The position numbers and the translations under genes are program-made. A stretch of DNA of 64,000 nt from Casuarina equisetifolia. Its lineage: Eukaryota; Streptophyta; Magnoliopsida; Fagales; Casuarinaceae. The notes beneath the pieces are model-generated. The model searched no databases, was not told where the DNA came from, and saw only the letters and a list, made by a program, of their open reading frames with translations. The DNA lies in NCBI GenBank assembly GCA_028551475.1, contig CM052355.1:13475543-13539542 (forward strand), written 5' to 3'. Positions 48,820 to 60,548 of this stretch are shown in pieces. Every line of letters begins with the position of its first letter. Position 1 is the first letter of the stretch.

Positions 48820-51800
48820 ATCTATTTCACTATGAAGCCAAAAATCCAAGAGTGCAACCTTCATGAATGCTTTTAGAAATAAGAATAGAAAAACTTGTAC
48901 AAATTAATTAGAAAATTTTAGAATATCTACAATTGGAAAGACTTTACATGTCTCTAGCAAAATGACACAAGAAAACATATGATCCAGGTTTTGGCTTGGA
49001 CAAGGAGTGAGCCTCTTTCTTGAATAAACTATTCTAACTTCTCTTGTACATTTGGAATGTTGATAAAGAAGTCAAACAGGGAAAGGGCCTAAGGTGGCAA
49101 CATTAAGCTAAATTTAATAAGTAAATTTGATGAAAACTTGTCAAAATAGTAAAAGGATGTAGAAGAGCTTTTCTTTATTCTAAAAAAATATGAAGATATG
49201 CATTATAGTGGCAATTGGAAGGTTTATGGGGCCAATAATGCCCTAGTACTAAACCACCCAGCTTGTGGCACTTGGCATGTTATTAGGTACAACATTTCAT
49301 GTTCACTTATTACTCAGTGTAGGGCTCTGTATAGTCAAGGTGAGCTATTAAGGGGTCCTATGTAGACCTAGTGCAAAGAGGATCTTTGTTGTGTAAGTCC
49401 AAAGGGGTAATCAATGTGTTACTGGGTTAAGATAATACAGTAACTTTTTGGTTATTAGCTATAACTATTGGCCTAATAATAGTGCTTAAAGATCCTTACA
49501 AGTCAAGTTCAATCAATTTCTTTAAAGAAGTCATCATAATATTCACCTTAAGAATGGAATTTCCAAACCCATGGTTACAATCAATCAATCCTTGGAAGAT
49601 ATTAAATGGGAAATTACTAAAAAATAATTTTTCAAGGTTATTCAGTAATTTATTGAAATATTTCCCCACAATGATAAAAACTATGTTGTATGTCACAGTT
49701 AAAAATATTTAATAGGGAAAATATTTCACCTTTTGGATAATTAGCTCAATAGGGAGGAAGATCTTAGGAAAAATCTTCTAGCCTCATTATATTTCGTAAC
49801 TAAAAGGTACATAAGAGAAAGAATTTAATATTCTTTGTCTTAACAATTCATTATACAAAGCTAAAAAGGCAAAAAGTTCTAATTACTATGTGTAAAGTCC
49901 TTTTCTTTGTCTGATAAGGTTAATAAAACTAAAGATTAAGACGAAAAAAAAAACTATTTTTGGTCTCAAATAGGTAAAGATTATTTATCACTTCTTCAAA
50001 GATTGATTACTCTTGGACTTCCGAACAATCTCTAAACCACAAGCAATACTTGAGAAAATGGCAATAAAAAGATGTTGATATGCTAGAAGACTTGTGTCCA
50101 CTTGTAGTTATAATTATTATAAAAGTTTGAACCTTATCATAATAAGTGACTGGTGTCTTAATTCTTTTGTGAAGAATTAAAACATTTTGCATCTTCAACA
50201 ATAAATGAGGTCTAATTACATATGAATGCAAAAGAAGCCTAAAGAAGGCAAAGAAAAATCAAGAAAACTTCTATGTGTAAAAGTAAAAACAATTCTACAA
50301 GTAAAGGAAGACTAAAGAAGGCTCAAGAATTTTTCTTGCTTTTTACGCGTCACATGAACAATAAAACTTTTTGTATAAATTAGGAAATTTTGTTCTTCAT
50401 AGATCATCAAACATTAGTAACCATAGAATTTTCTCTGGCTTTTTATGTTGGTTTTTCTTCAACCTTTTAACCTTTTAACTTTCCATCTTAAATTTTCTTT
50501 CAAAACCTCCTTTCACCACCCATTTATTGTAAAGACGGTTAGTGAGAAAAAAAATATGAGAAGGGCAAAGAGGAGTTAGAAAGACTAGACTCACAAAGAA
50601 GTCCAGAAGGTTCTAGTTGTACTCCACTTAGTCAAGCTTGATATGGAACAAAAGGCTTAAAGTCTTAAGGCAACAAGTCCCAAGGCAATAAGTTCCAATG
50701 CAAGAAGTTTCAAGACAACAACTCAGGTCGTGTAATAAAGAGTTATGGAAAAAAGACGTCTTTGCAAGACCCGTGGAAGATGACCTTCAATCTTTCCACT
50801 CATGCGTAAATACCAATAAATGTAGACAGATGTGCCATTGATGTATTTATTGTAAAAGTGTGTAAGTGTCGTGGCCTTAAATTTAAGTTGTATTACTTGT
50901 TACGGGCTAAGCCCAACTTTCATTCCTTCTGTATTTAGCTTGTATCAGGTCTCACGAATTCTTTTGAGAAATGTGAATAGAAACAGCACATTATGCTTCC
51001 ACAAATGGCTCCTGTCGTGTGCTCTGTGTGTTCCTTTGCTGTTTTGCAGCATCCATTTCTTCATTTATCGATTGGATCATTTGCTGTACAAACACTCTTC
51101 CAAAAAATAGAAAGAAAGCTTGTATTCAAGTCACAAACGCTTCCAGTTCCACAAAGGAACTGGCGGGGAAGAAAAGAATTGCCTTGCAATAATTGCCAGA
51201 GAACAGTATGGAGGTGGATGAATCTGAGAAAGTTCAATGAAATAATAATACCTTCTTTCTGAAGGAAGAAGTTTTGCATTATGGTGAGAGGGCCAATAAT
51301 GGGAGGGTTAAAACTTGAGTTTGCCTTCTTATATCGTCTTCTCTTGATAAAAAAATCAGTTTTAATTGGTATTTTCTTTCACCGATTAGCTATGTGTTTC
51401 AATTTCTGTAATAATGTTGGCTCACAAAATGTTTTGTTGACTATAAGTTACAAGTGATAAAGCTTTCTTTCGAGAACAAAGTAGATAAGTTTTGTCAAAA
51501 AAAAAAAAAAGTCACAAAACTCTTCAGTCCTTTACCAAACCTTATCTCTCTCGAAATTCCTCTGAAATCCCATTTTCATTTAAGAACACCCCGTTTGAAT
51601 GCAGAAGTTGAGTTATTCCTGTTAGCCTTTCTTGACTAAGGAAAGCTTGCGACTATTGGTTTGGAGGTGATGGAAGTACAAATTCCCGGTTGTCGGTTTT
51701 ATGATTGGAATCAAAGAGACCGTAATTACGTAACTTTTGTTTTTCCTTTTTCGCCATCTAAGAATCAGATTAAAGACAAACATTGAAAAGAAGTTTGGAA

Positions 51801-51879
51801 AACAGGGTAAGAGACAAGAGTAGCTTCAATGAGTTTAAACTTGTACTAAGACAAGTTGAAACAAAAGAGATGCTCACTA
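48820..51879. other. AT-rich DNA without a recognised gene
   Basis: Both strands lack a coding signal I can name. A stretch at about 50810-51000, with TTGTATTACTTGTTACGGGC and TTTTGAGAAATGTGAATAG, resembles the end of a copia-type LTR but has no partner in the window. An A-run lies at 51499-51511. Other old retroelement debris is likely but cannot be assigned. Confidence 0.4.
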
Positions 51880-52470
51880 TGCACCATTTTGCAGAGTCCT
51901 AGTGCTGGTAGTGACATCCAGTGTGGGAACCCCCTTGTCAAAGAGCAGACGCAACCACGATCTTCAGCGTAGCGTAAACAAATTGGGATGTCCGGCTGAC
52001 CATTTCGTGTGAAGAAGCCTCTAATCCACGGGGAAAAAGGATGAGGAGAAGAGCAGCGGTCACCTTGGCCCCTCTATATGCGTGTTGTTAGTGCCGGAAG
52101 TGATTCTTTTGAGTGGTGCTCAGGTATCTGACAAGTGCTTGAGTTTTGAAGCGGCGAGAACTCGTATTTTACTTGCATTTTCACGTTGTAACGTCGGAAG
52201 TTCCAAGGCAGTGGTCAAAGCATCTATCGCTCAAACTTGGTTCCAAAAGCAAGGAAGCAAATTGTCTTTTTCGGACATTCACAGAGTGTAGTATAATTGC
52301 ACTAGTAATGGTGCAACAATTCGTGACCTTCTCCGTAACGCCTCCAAATCGAATACAATTCGGAGTTCTTACAACTGACCACGTCTTGTCGTTAACGAAT
52401 ACCCAATTGGTTCTTCGTCTTGTAGGGCTTAAACTTCTGGAGAAAAATGCAATACTTCAATAAAACGCAC
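51880..52470. other. CpG-rich block with no assigned function
   Basis: It has more intact CG dinucleotides and a higher G+C content than its surroundings. Short frames exist on both strands (for example 52082-52291 on plus). The minus strand gives a discontinuous acidic/Leu-rich reading with stops. None matches a family I know. It could be a relic gene, the promoter of an unannotated transcript, or a younger repeat. Confidence 0.35.
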
Positions 52471-54349
52471 TTTGAAAACTGCAGCAGGAAAAACCCAGAA
52501 CAGTCTCTGTTCAAACTTGTCACGTGTTGGAATTACTGACCTGTCGGACTGAACGATCATGACAACTGGTGTAGTCCATGGCAGAGTTTATATCAATCCA
52601 ACAACTTTTTCTGTTGCTAAGATGCGAACAATGGGAATTGATTTGAAAATATATTTAAATGGAAGAAGATGCTTAAGGATAAGGGCCCCTTAATGTCGGT
52701 GGCTCCGATAGGTTTGGCTTCTTGCATAAAGTCTTGACGGACTTTGGAAGTATTGTTAGACTAACAGACCCCGAATCCTGTCCTTTCTCTTTTTAAACCT
52801 TTTTCTGAAATGTTGCTGCTAAGTTTAGACTAGATCACATATCTGTGATTAGTTAAAAGAAATTCTATCGAGTTTTAAATTCTTGTAGATCATTTGATTT
52901 CCAAATTCGTTCGTCCAGATTCTACTTTGCTCAGCAAACTTTATATATGTTAATAACAATTTTTAAATTTAATGAAATCATGTGATAATTGAAGGTCAAA
53001 AGTTGAACCATTTAATGTGAAACCAACGAACTCCGCGTGATAGTCTCCTAAGAACTATTGACGAAGTCCTGGTCTATTTCGAGTAATTACTCTCTCTATC
53101 TCTATAGCTCTCTCTCGCTCTCTCTTGAAAGCTTGTTTGAATAATTTGTTAGGTGCCAAGGCATTGTTGTATATAGCTTTTTCTCGGCTTAGAAGAATTG
53201 ATCGTGAGGCTGAGATATCTCTTGTAATCCAGTTGTGATTATGTTAGTAAAGAACCTCCCTAGCTGATTGAACTTGATTTAAGTAGATGGAAGTGCCAAA
53301 GTCCTTGATTATGTTATTAAAGAGCCTCTCTATCTTGCCGTATGATTGATTTTATACTAATGACACCTAATACACCTTAATCAAGCTTTGAATACGTTAA
53401 AGACTTCCTTTTGTCTCTAAGAGTTATAATTACCTAGTCTCTCTCTAAGAAATTTTTGTTCTTGGATTTGACCTTCCCTCGCCACTTGTATATACAGTGA
53501 ACCTGGTCCATATCTATTTCCTATCTCTCCACACTAGACGACAAAGTTTCTATCACAACGTCATAATAAATGGATTTGATAGGTTTTCTAGAAAAGTTAC
53601 TTGGATACAGTTACATCAATGCGCCTCAGAGTCTTTATTCTGCAATAATATTTACTACTTTACATTTATTACCTTACAATGGATCCTAGTCATTTTAGAT
53701 TGTGTTATTTCATGAAGAATAACTCAAGAACGAATCTTGAAGCACCTATGCTGAACATGTCCTTTAAAGTTATAATTTATCACATCTGAAAGTAAAGAAA
53801 TGGGTGAAGATTTAACAATTAAAACTTAAAAAGTATGACTATTGTTGCTAAGATAAAAAAAAAAAAGGTGTAGACGGCCAAATCTCAACAATTAGGGGCA
53901 TATGCCTAATAAAGTGTAATAAGTATATGCAAGAGCCCATCATAAATCATTGATTGAATTATTATTCTACTACAAATATAAAATATATGATATTCACCAA
54001 AAGAAAAAAAAATAATAGGAGAATGAACTAGTGGTATCACTCTTAGATCCAACAAGAATTTCTTTAGTTGTACAACCCCTTTGGCACTTTTAAAGTAGCA
54101 ACACAAACTTTCTATGGTAATGTAAGCAATGAAAGTCACTTAACTCTCTAACAAATACCTTTACTCCCCTCGGTAAACACATATCGAAAAGTGAAAGTTA
54201 CGAAATCATTGTCTAACTAGAAATATGAATCCATATACAAGCACATAAATTACTTATCATCCAAAGATCCTTAAGCATATGATTTACTATATCTAATTTT
54301 CAGTTTCCAAATTTGACTATATCAAAGATACAAGGATGCTTCCATGTAC
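52471..54349. other. Intergenic, no gene recognised
   Basis: AT-rich. It includes a CT-rich imperfect microsatellite at 53091-53126. A near-repeated phrase occurs around 53235-53330 (TTATGTTAGTAAAGAACCTCCCT versus TTATGTTATTAAAGAGCCTCTCT). Confidence 0.4.
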
Positions 54350-55700
54350 TCGTTCCCTAATGTCTCAGGATATTGCTTATTAAAAGAGAAACTCCATGAT
54401 TGAAAAGGTAACGATCTATTTTTGAAATTATGGAGACTAAACTTGACCAAGATCTTGTTATATTTACAATCTAGAATAAACCCCATATCCTGTTTTTTCA
54501 ATCTTGCCAAAGCTTAATCCGTCCATATATCAAACAAGTTAAATAAACTATGGTTTCACTATTAAGTGAGCTATACGCTTCGTTTTTTCATGGAATATTA
54601 AATTTGCTTCAAGTTTAAAGTGGCTTCATTGTCACAATATAAAAGTGTTGTTCCCCTTACTTGTATTATGAGATCTTGAAGCATCTTCATATTCAAATGA
54701 TCTCATAAAGTATGATTAACACATCACAATATTATGATTCAATAAAAGAAAGTATAGTTGTTGATTGTTTCTTGATTTTTTTGACAGTAAAGAATCTCCT
54801 TATTTAATACAAAATTCAATGAGAAATCTTATACTCATAAGGAACTTTTTGGAGTTATCACTATTGCAATGGGCCACCATTTCTAGATTACATCAATGTG
54901 ATAAAAGTAGGCCTAAACCTACGCATCCCTTTAAATACTTTACTAGTTTTAATGTTTCATCCATATAAGAGTGTTTAGGCTCATGTATGAAATTAGCCAA
55001 GGGTCTAAACTACATAATAAATATGTGCTTTAGCTTTAGTAAGATAAATAAGTTTCCTATCTAATTTTTGATAGCTAGAAGGATCTTTGAGAATACATGA
55101 TGAACTTTATATTTTGCTCAATTGGATGATAGCAAGCTTGCATCTTGGTAGGCCAACTTTTGATATAATCTATGAGTCATAGTTTGATAGTTAAGACAAA
55201 TTTTCTTTTCTAAGTGGATAATCTCAGTTCCTGGAAAATATTTAGAAGATCCCAAATCTTTAATATGGAAGGCAAATTCCAAATTTTTTTTAGATCTTTA
55301 ATGACATATTCATAATTTCACATAATTAAGATATTATCAACATAAATTAGTAAATAAATAGATGATGTACTTTGTTTCCTTATGAAGAGACCATAGTCAA
55401 ATTTCGATTACTTGAAATGGAAAGCTATAAGGGCTACGGTAAATTTAGCATACCATTATTGGGATGCTTATTAGAGTCCTTAAAAATGTTTTAAAAAGAT
55501 GATAGTCACTAGACTTCCCTTGTACACATAAATCTTATGAAAGATCCATGCAAATTTTTTTCATCTAAGTCACCATGGAGGAAGATGTTGTTAATGTCCA
55601 TTTGATATAAGGGCCAATCTTGGAAGGCAACCATATAAAGAAAAGAGTAGACTATGATTTCTTTGGCTATAAGAAAGAAAGTTTTCCGATAATCAAGTCT
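54350..55700 (-). mobile_element. Degenerate Ty1/copia retrotransposon fragment
   Basis: Minus-strand copia pol. The RT entry reads DYRKTFFLIAKEII then WPLYQMDINNIFLHGDLDEK at about 55560-55695, an excellent match to the usual 'WPLYQMDVNNAFL-GDL-E'. LFIRKQSTSSIYLLIYVDN at about 55320-55380 carries the YVDD box as YVDN. The RT-RNase H bridge LKLVKYLKGCVGLGLLLSH is at about 54890-54955, followed by the start of RNase H. A further RNase H block (TLLYCDNEATLNLKQI) lies at about 54600-54655. Integrase and gag are missing: the frame breaks off at about 55700, where unrelated sequence with a tandem duplication begins. It is a fragment and inactive. Confidence 0.82.
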
Positions 55701-55997
55701 TTTGCACTGTTATATTGTAATGAATAGTGCAAAGGGCTCTATGGTCATTCCATTGTGATGTAAGTGGAATGACCTATATACTTGTATTATGATTCTATGT
55801 ACCGTATGTGTGAGCAATGAGTGCAAAGTGTGTGCTAAGTGTGAGTGAGCATGAAGTGAGTTGTACTTTGTGTTTGTAAGCCACCAAAGAAGGAAGAAGC
55901 TACCTCCAAAGTGGAAGTAGGATATCTTTTTAGGCCAAAACCACTTTATATCCTTGCAATAATGTGCATGAGTTAGTTGATGCATGATCCTGTAGCC

Positions 55998-56249
55998 TCT
56001 ACATGCATTGTGTGAAGCCCTTAGCCACCAAATGAACTTTATAGTGCTCAATAGATCTATATGTCAAGTATTTGACCTTGTAAATTCATTTGCCTAGGCT
56101 GGATTGGATTGCTTTTTGGACCCAAACCACTCTACATGCATTGTGTGAAGCCCTTAGCCACCAAATGAACTTTATAGTGCTCAATAGATCCAAATGTCCA
56201 AGTATTTGACCTTGTAAATGCATTTACCTAGGCTGGATTGGATTGCTTT
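55998..56249 (+). repeat. Tandem duplication of about 120 bp
   Basis: Copy 1 (55998-56115) and copy 2 (56131-56249) are nearly identical, from TCTACATGCATTGTGTGAAG to GGCTGGATTGGATTGCTTT, separated by 15 bases. The spacer's end (CCCAAACCAC) recurs as CCAAAACCAC at about 55936, suggesting a third, decayed unit to the left. The near identity means the duplication is much younger than the neighbouring copia relic. Confidence 0.92.
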
Positions 56250-57541
56250 GAACTCATTATCCTTTGGTGTTTTGCTGGCCTTGCAGTCATTTATAGAACT
56301 TATTTTGATCCAGACTCCGATTTAACAATTCAAATACATAAATTGCCTTTGAATTAGTCATTGGCAACCCTAATCCAGCTGCAAATCTGACTTTGAACCT
56401 CTTAATGTTCTTCAACGTAATTTCAATTAAATAAATCTGATTGCTTGGATCAAGAAAAAAACCAAGGATACTTATTATAAAACTTTCCGAATTGCTTGTT
56501 TGTCGAATTGCTGTCAAGTAATTCGACCGACTATACCTATAATCACTCTCTAGTCAACGCAACAGACCTTCATTCTATTTTTCCGACATTTCTTGCTTTT
56601 GGTACTACATGTATGCTTTAGAGATATGTTAGGCGTAACCCTAATTTTGCACGACGCAAACTCGTCTATCTTTAGCAGGAATACTTAAATTTTATCACAA
56701 CTTAACGGGAGTATAAATCATTTCGCACTGCTCAAAGAAAATAACTCCTCGGAGTTCAACATAATTAGTAAGCATACCCAGATAGAAAACGTCCAAACCA
56801 GACCAACGACAAAGAAGAAAACAAGAAGCCAAAGGTATGAAACAAAAAGGACGACAACTATCAACATGACGGAACACCACAAAGGAATATGCTATGAAGC
56901 AACCATAAAAGTAAATAAGTAGCCAACGATTAAACTAAAATGAATATGGAGAGTTCAAGGTTTAAGACCCTAATCCTTTCCTTTCTGGGTTTACATATTT
57001 TTGCCTTATTAATAGTTCTTTTGGTCGCGGGCCCCGAAATGTTGAAAACAAGAATGACTGAGACGGCATGAAACCGACCTGAAACAAGATCGACAACGTA
57101 GAATAAGTTTCTCACGTGGGTATCCTCGCATCTTACAGCTCAATGTCAAACTGTTAGTTCCTAACACCTTACACAAATTTGGACAAACCAGATTTTTCTT
57201 GATGGCATGTTGTCAAACAACTTGTTAGACCATTGACTTTGTATTCTTTTATGTACGATATGTTTTCAAATCCGTAAGTCACAAAATATTTTTTGCCGTC
57301 TTTTTCTTTGCCTAAACTTCTGCCCCAGCGACAGCCTCTTTCACTGAATATGGCTATCTCTCATTCACCTTATTTATTCCGTGCGAACTGTGTCCTCAAT
57401 GACATGCCAATGAAGAATCCACGTTTGATTGTCAAACCCCATTACTTTGACAGAAGAAATCTCTTCACACTATAAGAAGGTGCTTCTGTCGGTCCAATTG
57501 CAGGAAATACAGAGAGAGGGCTGGAAACGGAGAAGGAGAAG
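56250..57541 (+). promoter_or_regulatory. Upstream region of the NAC gene
   Basis: No gene is seen. A TATA-like TATAAGAA at 57471, about 70 bp before the ATG, is the best core-promoter candidate. Two TTGAC W-box cores lie close together, one inverted at about 57431 (GTCAA) and one direct at about 57447 (TTTGACAG). W-boxes are common in stress-responsive promoters, but short matches like these also arise by chance. Confidence 0.4.
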
Positions 57542-58693
57542 ATGACTGCTTCAGTTAAGGATAGGGGTGATGAAGCTTCGCTTCCAGGGTTTCGATTCCA
57601 TCCCACCGATGAAGAGCTCGTCGGGTTTTATCTTCGAAGGAAGGTGGAGAAGAAGCCTATCCGTCTGGACCTCATCAGACATATTGATATATACAATCAT
57701 GATCCATGGGATCTTCCAAGTACGCTCTAGATTTCGATTTATCTTCCTCCACTTTAATTTCAGTTCATCGGTAGAGTTCTCGTGATTCGTAAGAGAAGTT
57801 AAAGTGTATTATTGTCATGATCATCTCTTGGTTTTCGGTAAAGCTCAGTTATTTTTTTCATTGACACCTTCTCTTCCTTCGTTTCCGTTGGTTCGCTATG
57901 GTGGAAGTGCAGAAGGTGGTGGCGTTGAAGAAAAAGAGTGGTACTTCTTCTGCAGAAGAGGAAGGAAGTATAAGAATAGCGTCAGACCCAACAGGGTCAC
58001 AGGATCTGGATTTTGGAAAGCCACGGGGATCGACAAGCCAATATACTCTATTGGAGAACCCCGTGAATGCATTGGCCTAAAAAAATCCCTAGTCTATTAC
58101 AGGGGAAGCGCTGGAAAAGGCAATAAGACTGACTGGATGATGCATGAGTTCCGTCTTCCACCCATCAAAAGCACCGACCTTTCCAACACTAACAAGACAT
58201 GTCAAGAAGCTGTAAGATTCATCTCCCGACACACATCTTCAATGGTTTGTTCCCGGAATAGTCAAATATGAAGTATTATCCATAAGAGTGTTATATACTG
58301 ATCGGAATATCTCTTTCATGGTGTTCGCAGGAAGTTTGGACCATTTGTCGAATTCTTAAGCGAGAGATTTCTTATAAACAGCATGCACCAGAGCGGCCAA
58401 AGACCTGTTCTAGACAGTCTCTGACTGATTCAAGATCTATTACAAGCAGCTCCTTTGCTGCTGTGGAAGTTGAAAACAAGTCTTTCAGTGATCACATCGA
58501 TGAAAGGAACCAGTTACTTGCAGGGCAGCTTGGCTTAACAGGTCAAGTTCCGTACATGACCCCCTGTTTCAGCAACTCCAGCTCAAACGGAGATGAATTT
58601 TTCCAACAGCCAAATTGGGATGAGCTCATGCAAGTGGTGGATTTTGCTGTTAAGCCATTACAACCACATCTTTGCTGGCAGGTAGAACATTGA
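57542..58693 (+). CDS. NAC transcription factor, JUB1/ANAC042-like
   Basis: Three exons: 57542-57719, 57913-58211 and 58331-58693, giving 279 aa. The junctions restore [16 protein letters not shown] and [13 protein letters not shown]. The N-terminal NAC DNA-binding domain is complete. Subdomain A is [20 protein letters not shown] at 14-33, B/C is [12 protein letters not shown], and D is [20 protein letters not shown] followed by FWKATG, the DNA-contacting segment. E is [13 protein letters not shown], then [11 protein letters not shown] and [11 protein letters not shown]. The variable C-terminal activation region is short and polar and ends with [15 protein letters not shown], resembling the ANAC042/JUNGBRUNNEN1 tail. 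That subgroup regulates ageing and stress responses; the assignment to it rests on recall and is less certain than the NAC call. The intron positions are the usual NAC ones. Confidence 0.93.
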
Positions 58694-59441
58694 CATCTCT
58701 ATTACCCTTTTTAAAGGCCTGGGACCAAAAAGACATGAAATAAAGTGTGGATGGTGTTGCTGTGTTCTGTTTTCTGCTCCATGACTTGACTTGTGTTCTC
58801 CACCGCAAATTGCAATGTGAAATGAGATCGGAGAAAGAAACTTGTTATAATTTTCAAAGCTGTGGTTAAATGACAGGTAGGGACTACATTTTAACATGTT
58901 CTAATGGGATGATTCTATTAGTCACATAATTGATGCACGTCCTTGTTTTACGCGTGAAACAATTCTACGCCTTTCTTTGACTTCTCTATCTCTGGATTTT
59001 TGTGACCATTCGCCCATATATTCTGGTCAAACAACTGGTCACGAGGTTGTTCCGATCGTTCTCAGCTGTGGACAGCAAGCTTTTATCTAATTTCCGGCGT
59101 TCAGATATGCTATGTGACCTCCCCATGCTCACAAAGCGAGCAGTAAATGTTAAATAATTGTAAAGGTGAAAATGCGATTGCAGAAGAGGCCATTAAACAC
59201 GCAACAGATATAACCCACACAAAAAGCATATTCATTACTGCAAGGCCATTAAACATGTCGATTTTAGGTCAGAAGACATGCCAATCTCATAGCCTCTAAC
59301 TGGTGCTTGTACATGTCCGAGATAAGCAATACCATTCTATCCAAAAGTAGAGAAAGAGAAAGAGTAAGAGTTCTGAAATAAGAGTGCAGGAGAGCAAGAA
59401 CCGCGGGGTCCCTTTCCCCGGAGATGGAAATGGAAGAGAGA
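58694..59441. other. Convergent 3' flanks of NAC and EF-hand genes
   Basis: No gene is seen. It contains the 3' UTRs of two genes pointing towards each other. Confidence 0.5.
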
Positions 59442-59687
59442 TCAAATGCTCTCGGCAACTTTCTTCATCAGGTCACGGTTTGCGCGCTGAAAAGCCAATA
59501 ACTCCTCGAATGAAATGAAGCCATCCCTATCCGTGTCGATCTGAGCCATCCTTCGTTTAGCTTCGTCATGTGAAGCAGCGTTAAGTACTTTAAGCGCTTC
59601 CATAAGCTCGGCCAATGAGATCTTGTCATCGCCATTGGTGTCAAAGCGCTTAAAGATACGCTCACAGTCGGCCTTGTCATCCGCCAT
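59442..59687 (-). CDS. Polcalcin-type two-EF-hand calcium-binding protein
   Basis: Intronless frame of 81 aa, the usual length for polcalcins and short calmodulin-like proteins. It starts MADDKADCERIFKRF. EF-hand loop 1 is DTNGDDKISLAE (residues 16-27) and loop 2 is DTDRDGFISFEE (51-62), each flanked by the expected helices. The C terminus FQRANRDLMKKVAESI matches the 'ARANRGLMKDV' end of the family. Loop ligands at positions 1, 3, 5 and 12 are acidic or polar and intact in both loops. Position 6 of loop 1, almost always Gly, is Asp21. Likely a cytosolic Ca2+ sensor or buffer; polcalcins are expressed in pollen, but expression cannot be seen here. Confidence 0.93.
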   Translation of the reverse strand: MADDKADCERIFKRFDTNGDDKISLAELMEALKVLNAASHDEAKRRMAQIDTDRDGFISFEELLAFQRANRDLMKKVAESI

Positions 59688-60250
59688 TTCTGGTGTTGAT
59701 GGAGATTTCAGAATCTTTGGTGGGATGGGTTTGCTTTGAATGGGAGACCAAAGTTTCGTTCAAGTGATTATGAGCAAATGATGTCCTTTGGACTCGGTGC
59801 TATTGCTTTAACGTCGGATCAACAATATGACTCTTTCTACCACAAATATAGGAAATTTGTGGCCATATTAGATTACACGAATGTCTTCCGAGTGGGGATC
59901 CAATTCTATGAACTGTATACAAGGAAAATGCTTATATTCCGGCTGGGAGCATGGATTTCCTACACCTTTAGCTATCAAGAAATTATCAAAGTAAAAATGG
60001 AAGTAAGACCTTTAGTATGTAACATGTTGCGAGATCAAGAATTTAAAGTCTAGGTAAGCTTAACTATTATTTCAACTCCTTACGCATGGTTGTAGACTAC
60101 AGATACTAGAGACCGTCTAGCAATTAGATTTAGAAAATAGATGATAATGAAGAAGTTGTTTATGATAAGTGAAATTTTACCATCAAAATTAAATGATAAA
60201 TGCAAGTGAATGCCACCATCAAGATGAATGTTAATGACAATTATCTCTTG

Positions 60251-60345
60251 TTGTTTTAAAAGGCTTAAAGTTTAATCTAAAAACTAACTCAAAAATTGAA
60301 AAAAAATTTCTAAATTTTAAATTTAACTATAAGTTTCTTCTTCTC
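60251..60345 (+). repeat. Dispersed AT-rich repeat, copy 3
   Basis: AAAGGCTTAAAGTTTAATCT, an AAACTAACTCAAAAATTGAA core, and a TTTAACTATAAGTTTCTTC end. Same word order as the copies at 14420 and 14600. Confidence 0.55.
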
Positions 60346-60453
60346 TAATGTGGAACTAGTAGCATCCATCATCCCCTTATATAATGAAAAGTCATCTTGA
60401 TAATAGTAATGTCACGCTAATAATGGGTTTGGTGTATGTCTTAACTTAATCTT

Positions 60454-60548
60454 TGATACTATATTAAAAGACTTAAAATCCAATTCAAAACCTAACTTAA
60501 AAAGCTGAAGAAAATTTTCTTTATTTAAACTTAATCACAAGTTTAATG
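60454..60548 (+). repeat. Dispersed AT-rich repeat, copy 4
   Basis: GATACTATATTAAAAGACTT, then AAAACCTAACTTAAAAAGCT, then TTTTCTTTATTTAAACTTAA. It lies about 110 bp after copy 3 in the same orientation, mirroring the paired arrangement of copies 1 and 2. Confidence 0.55.
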
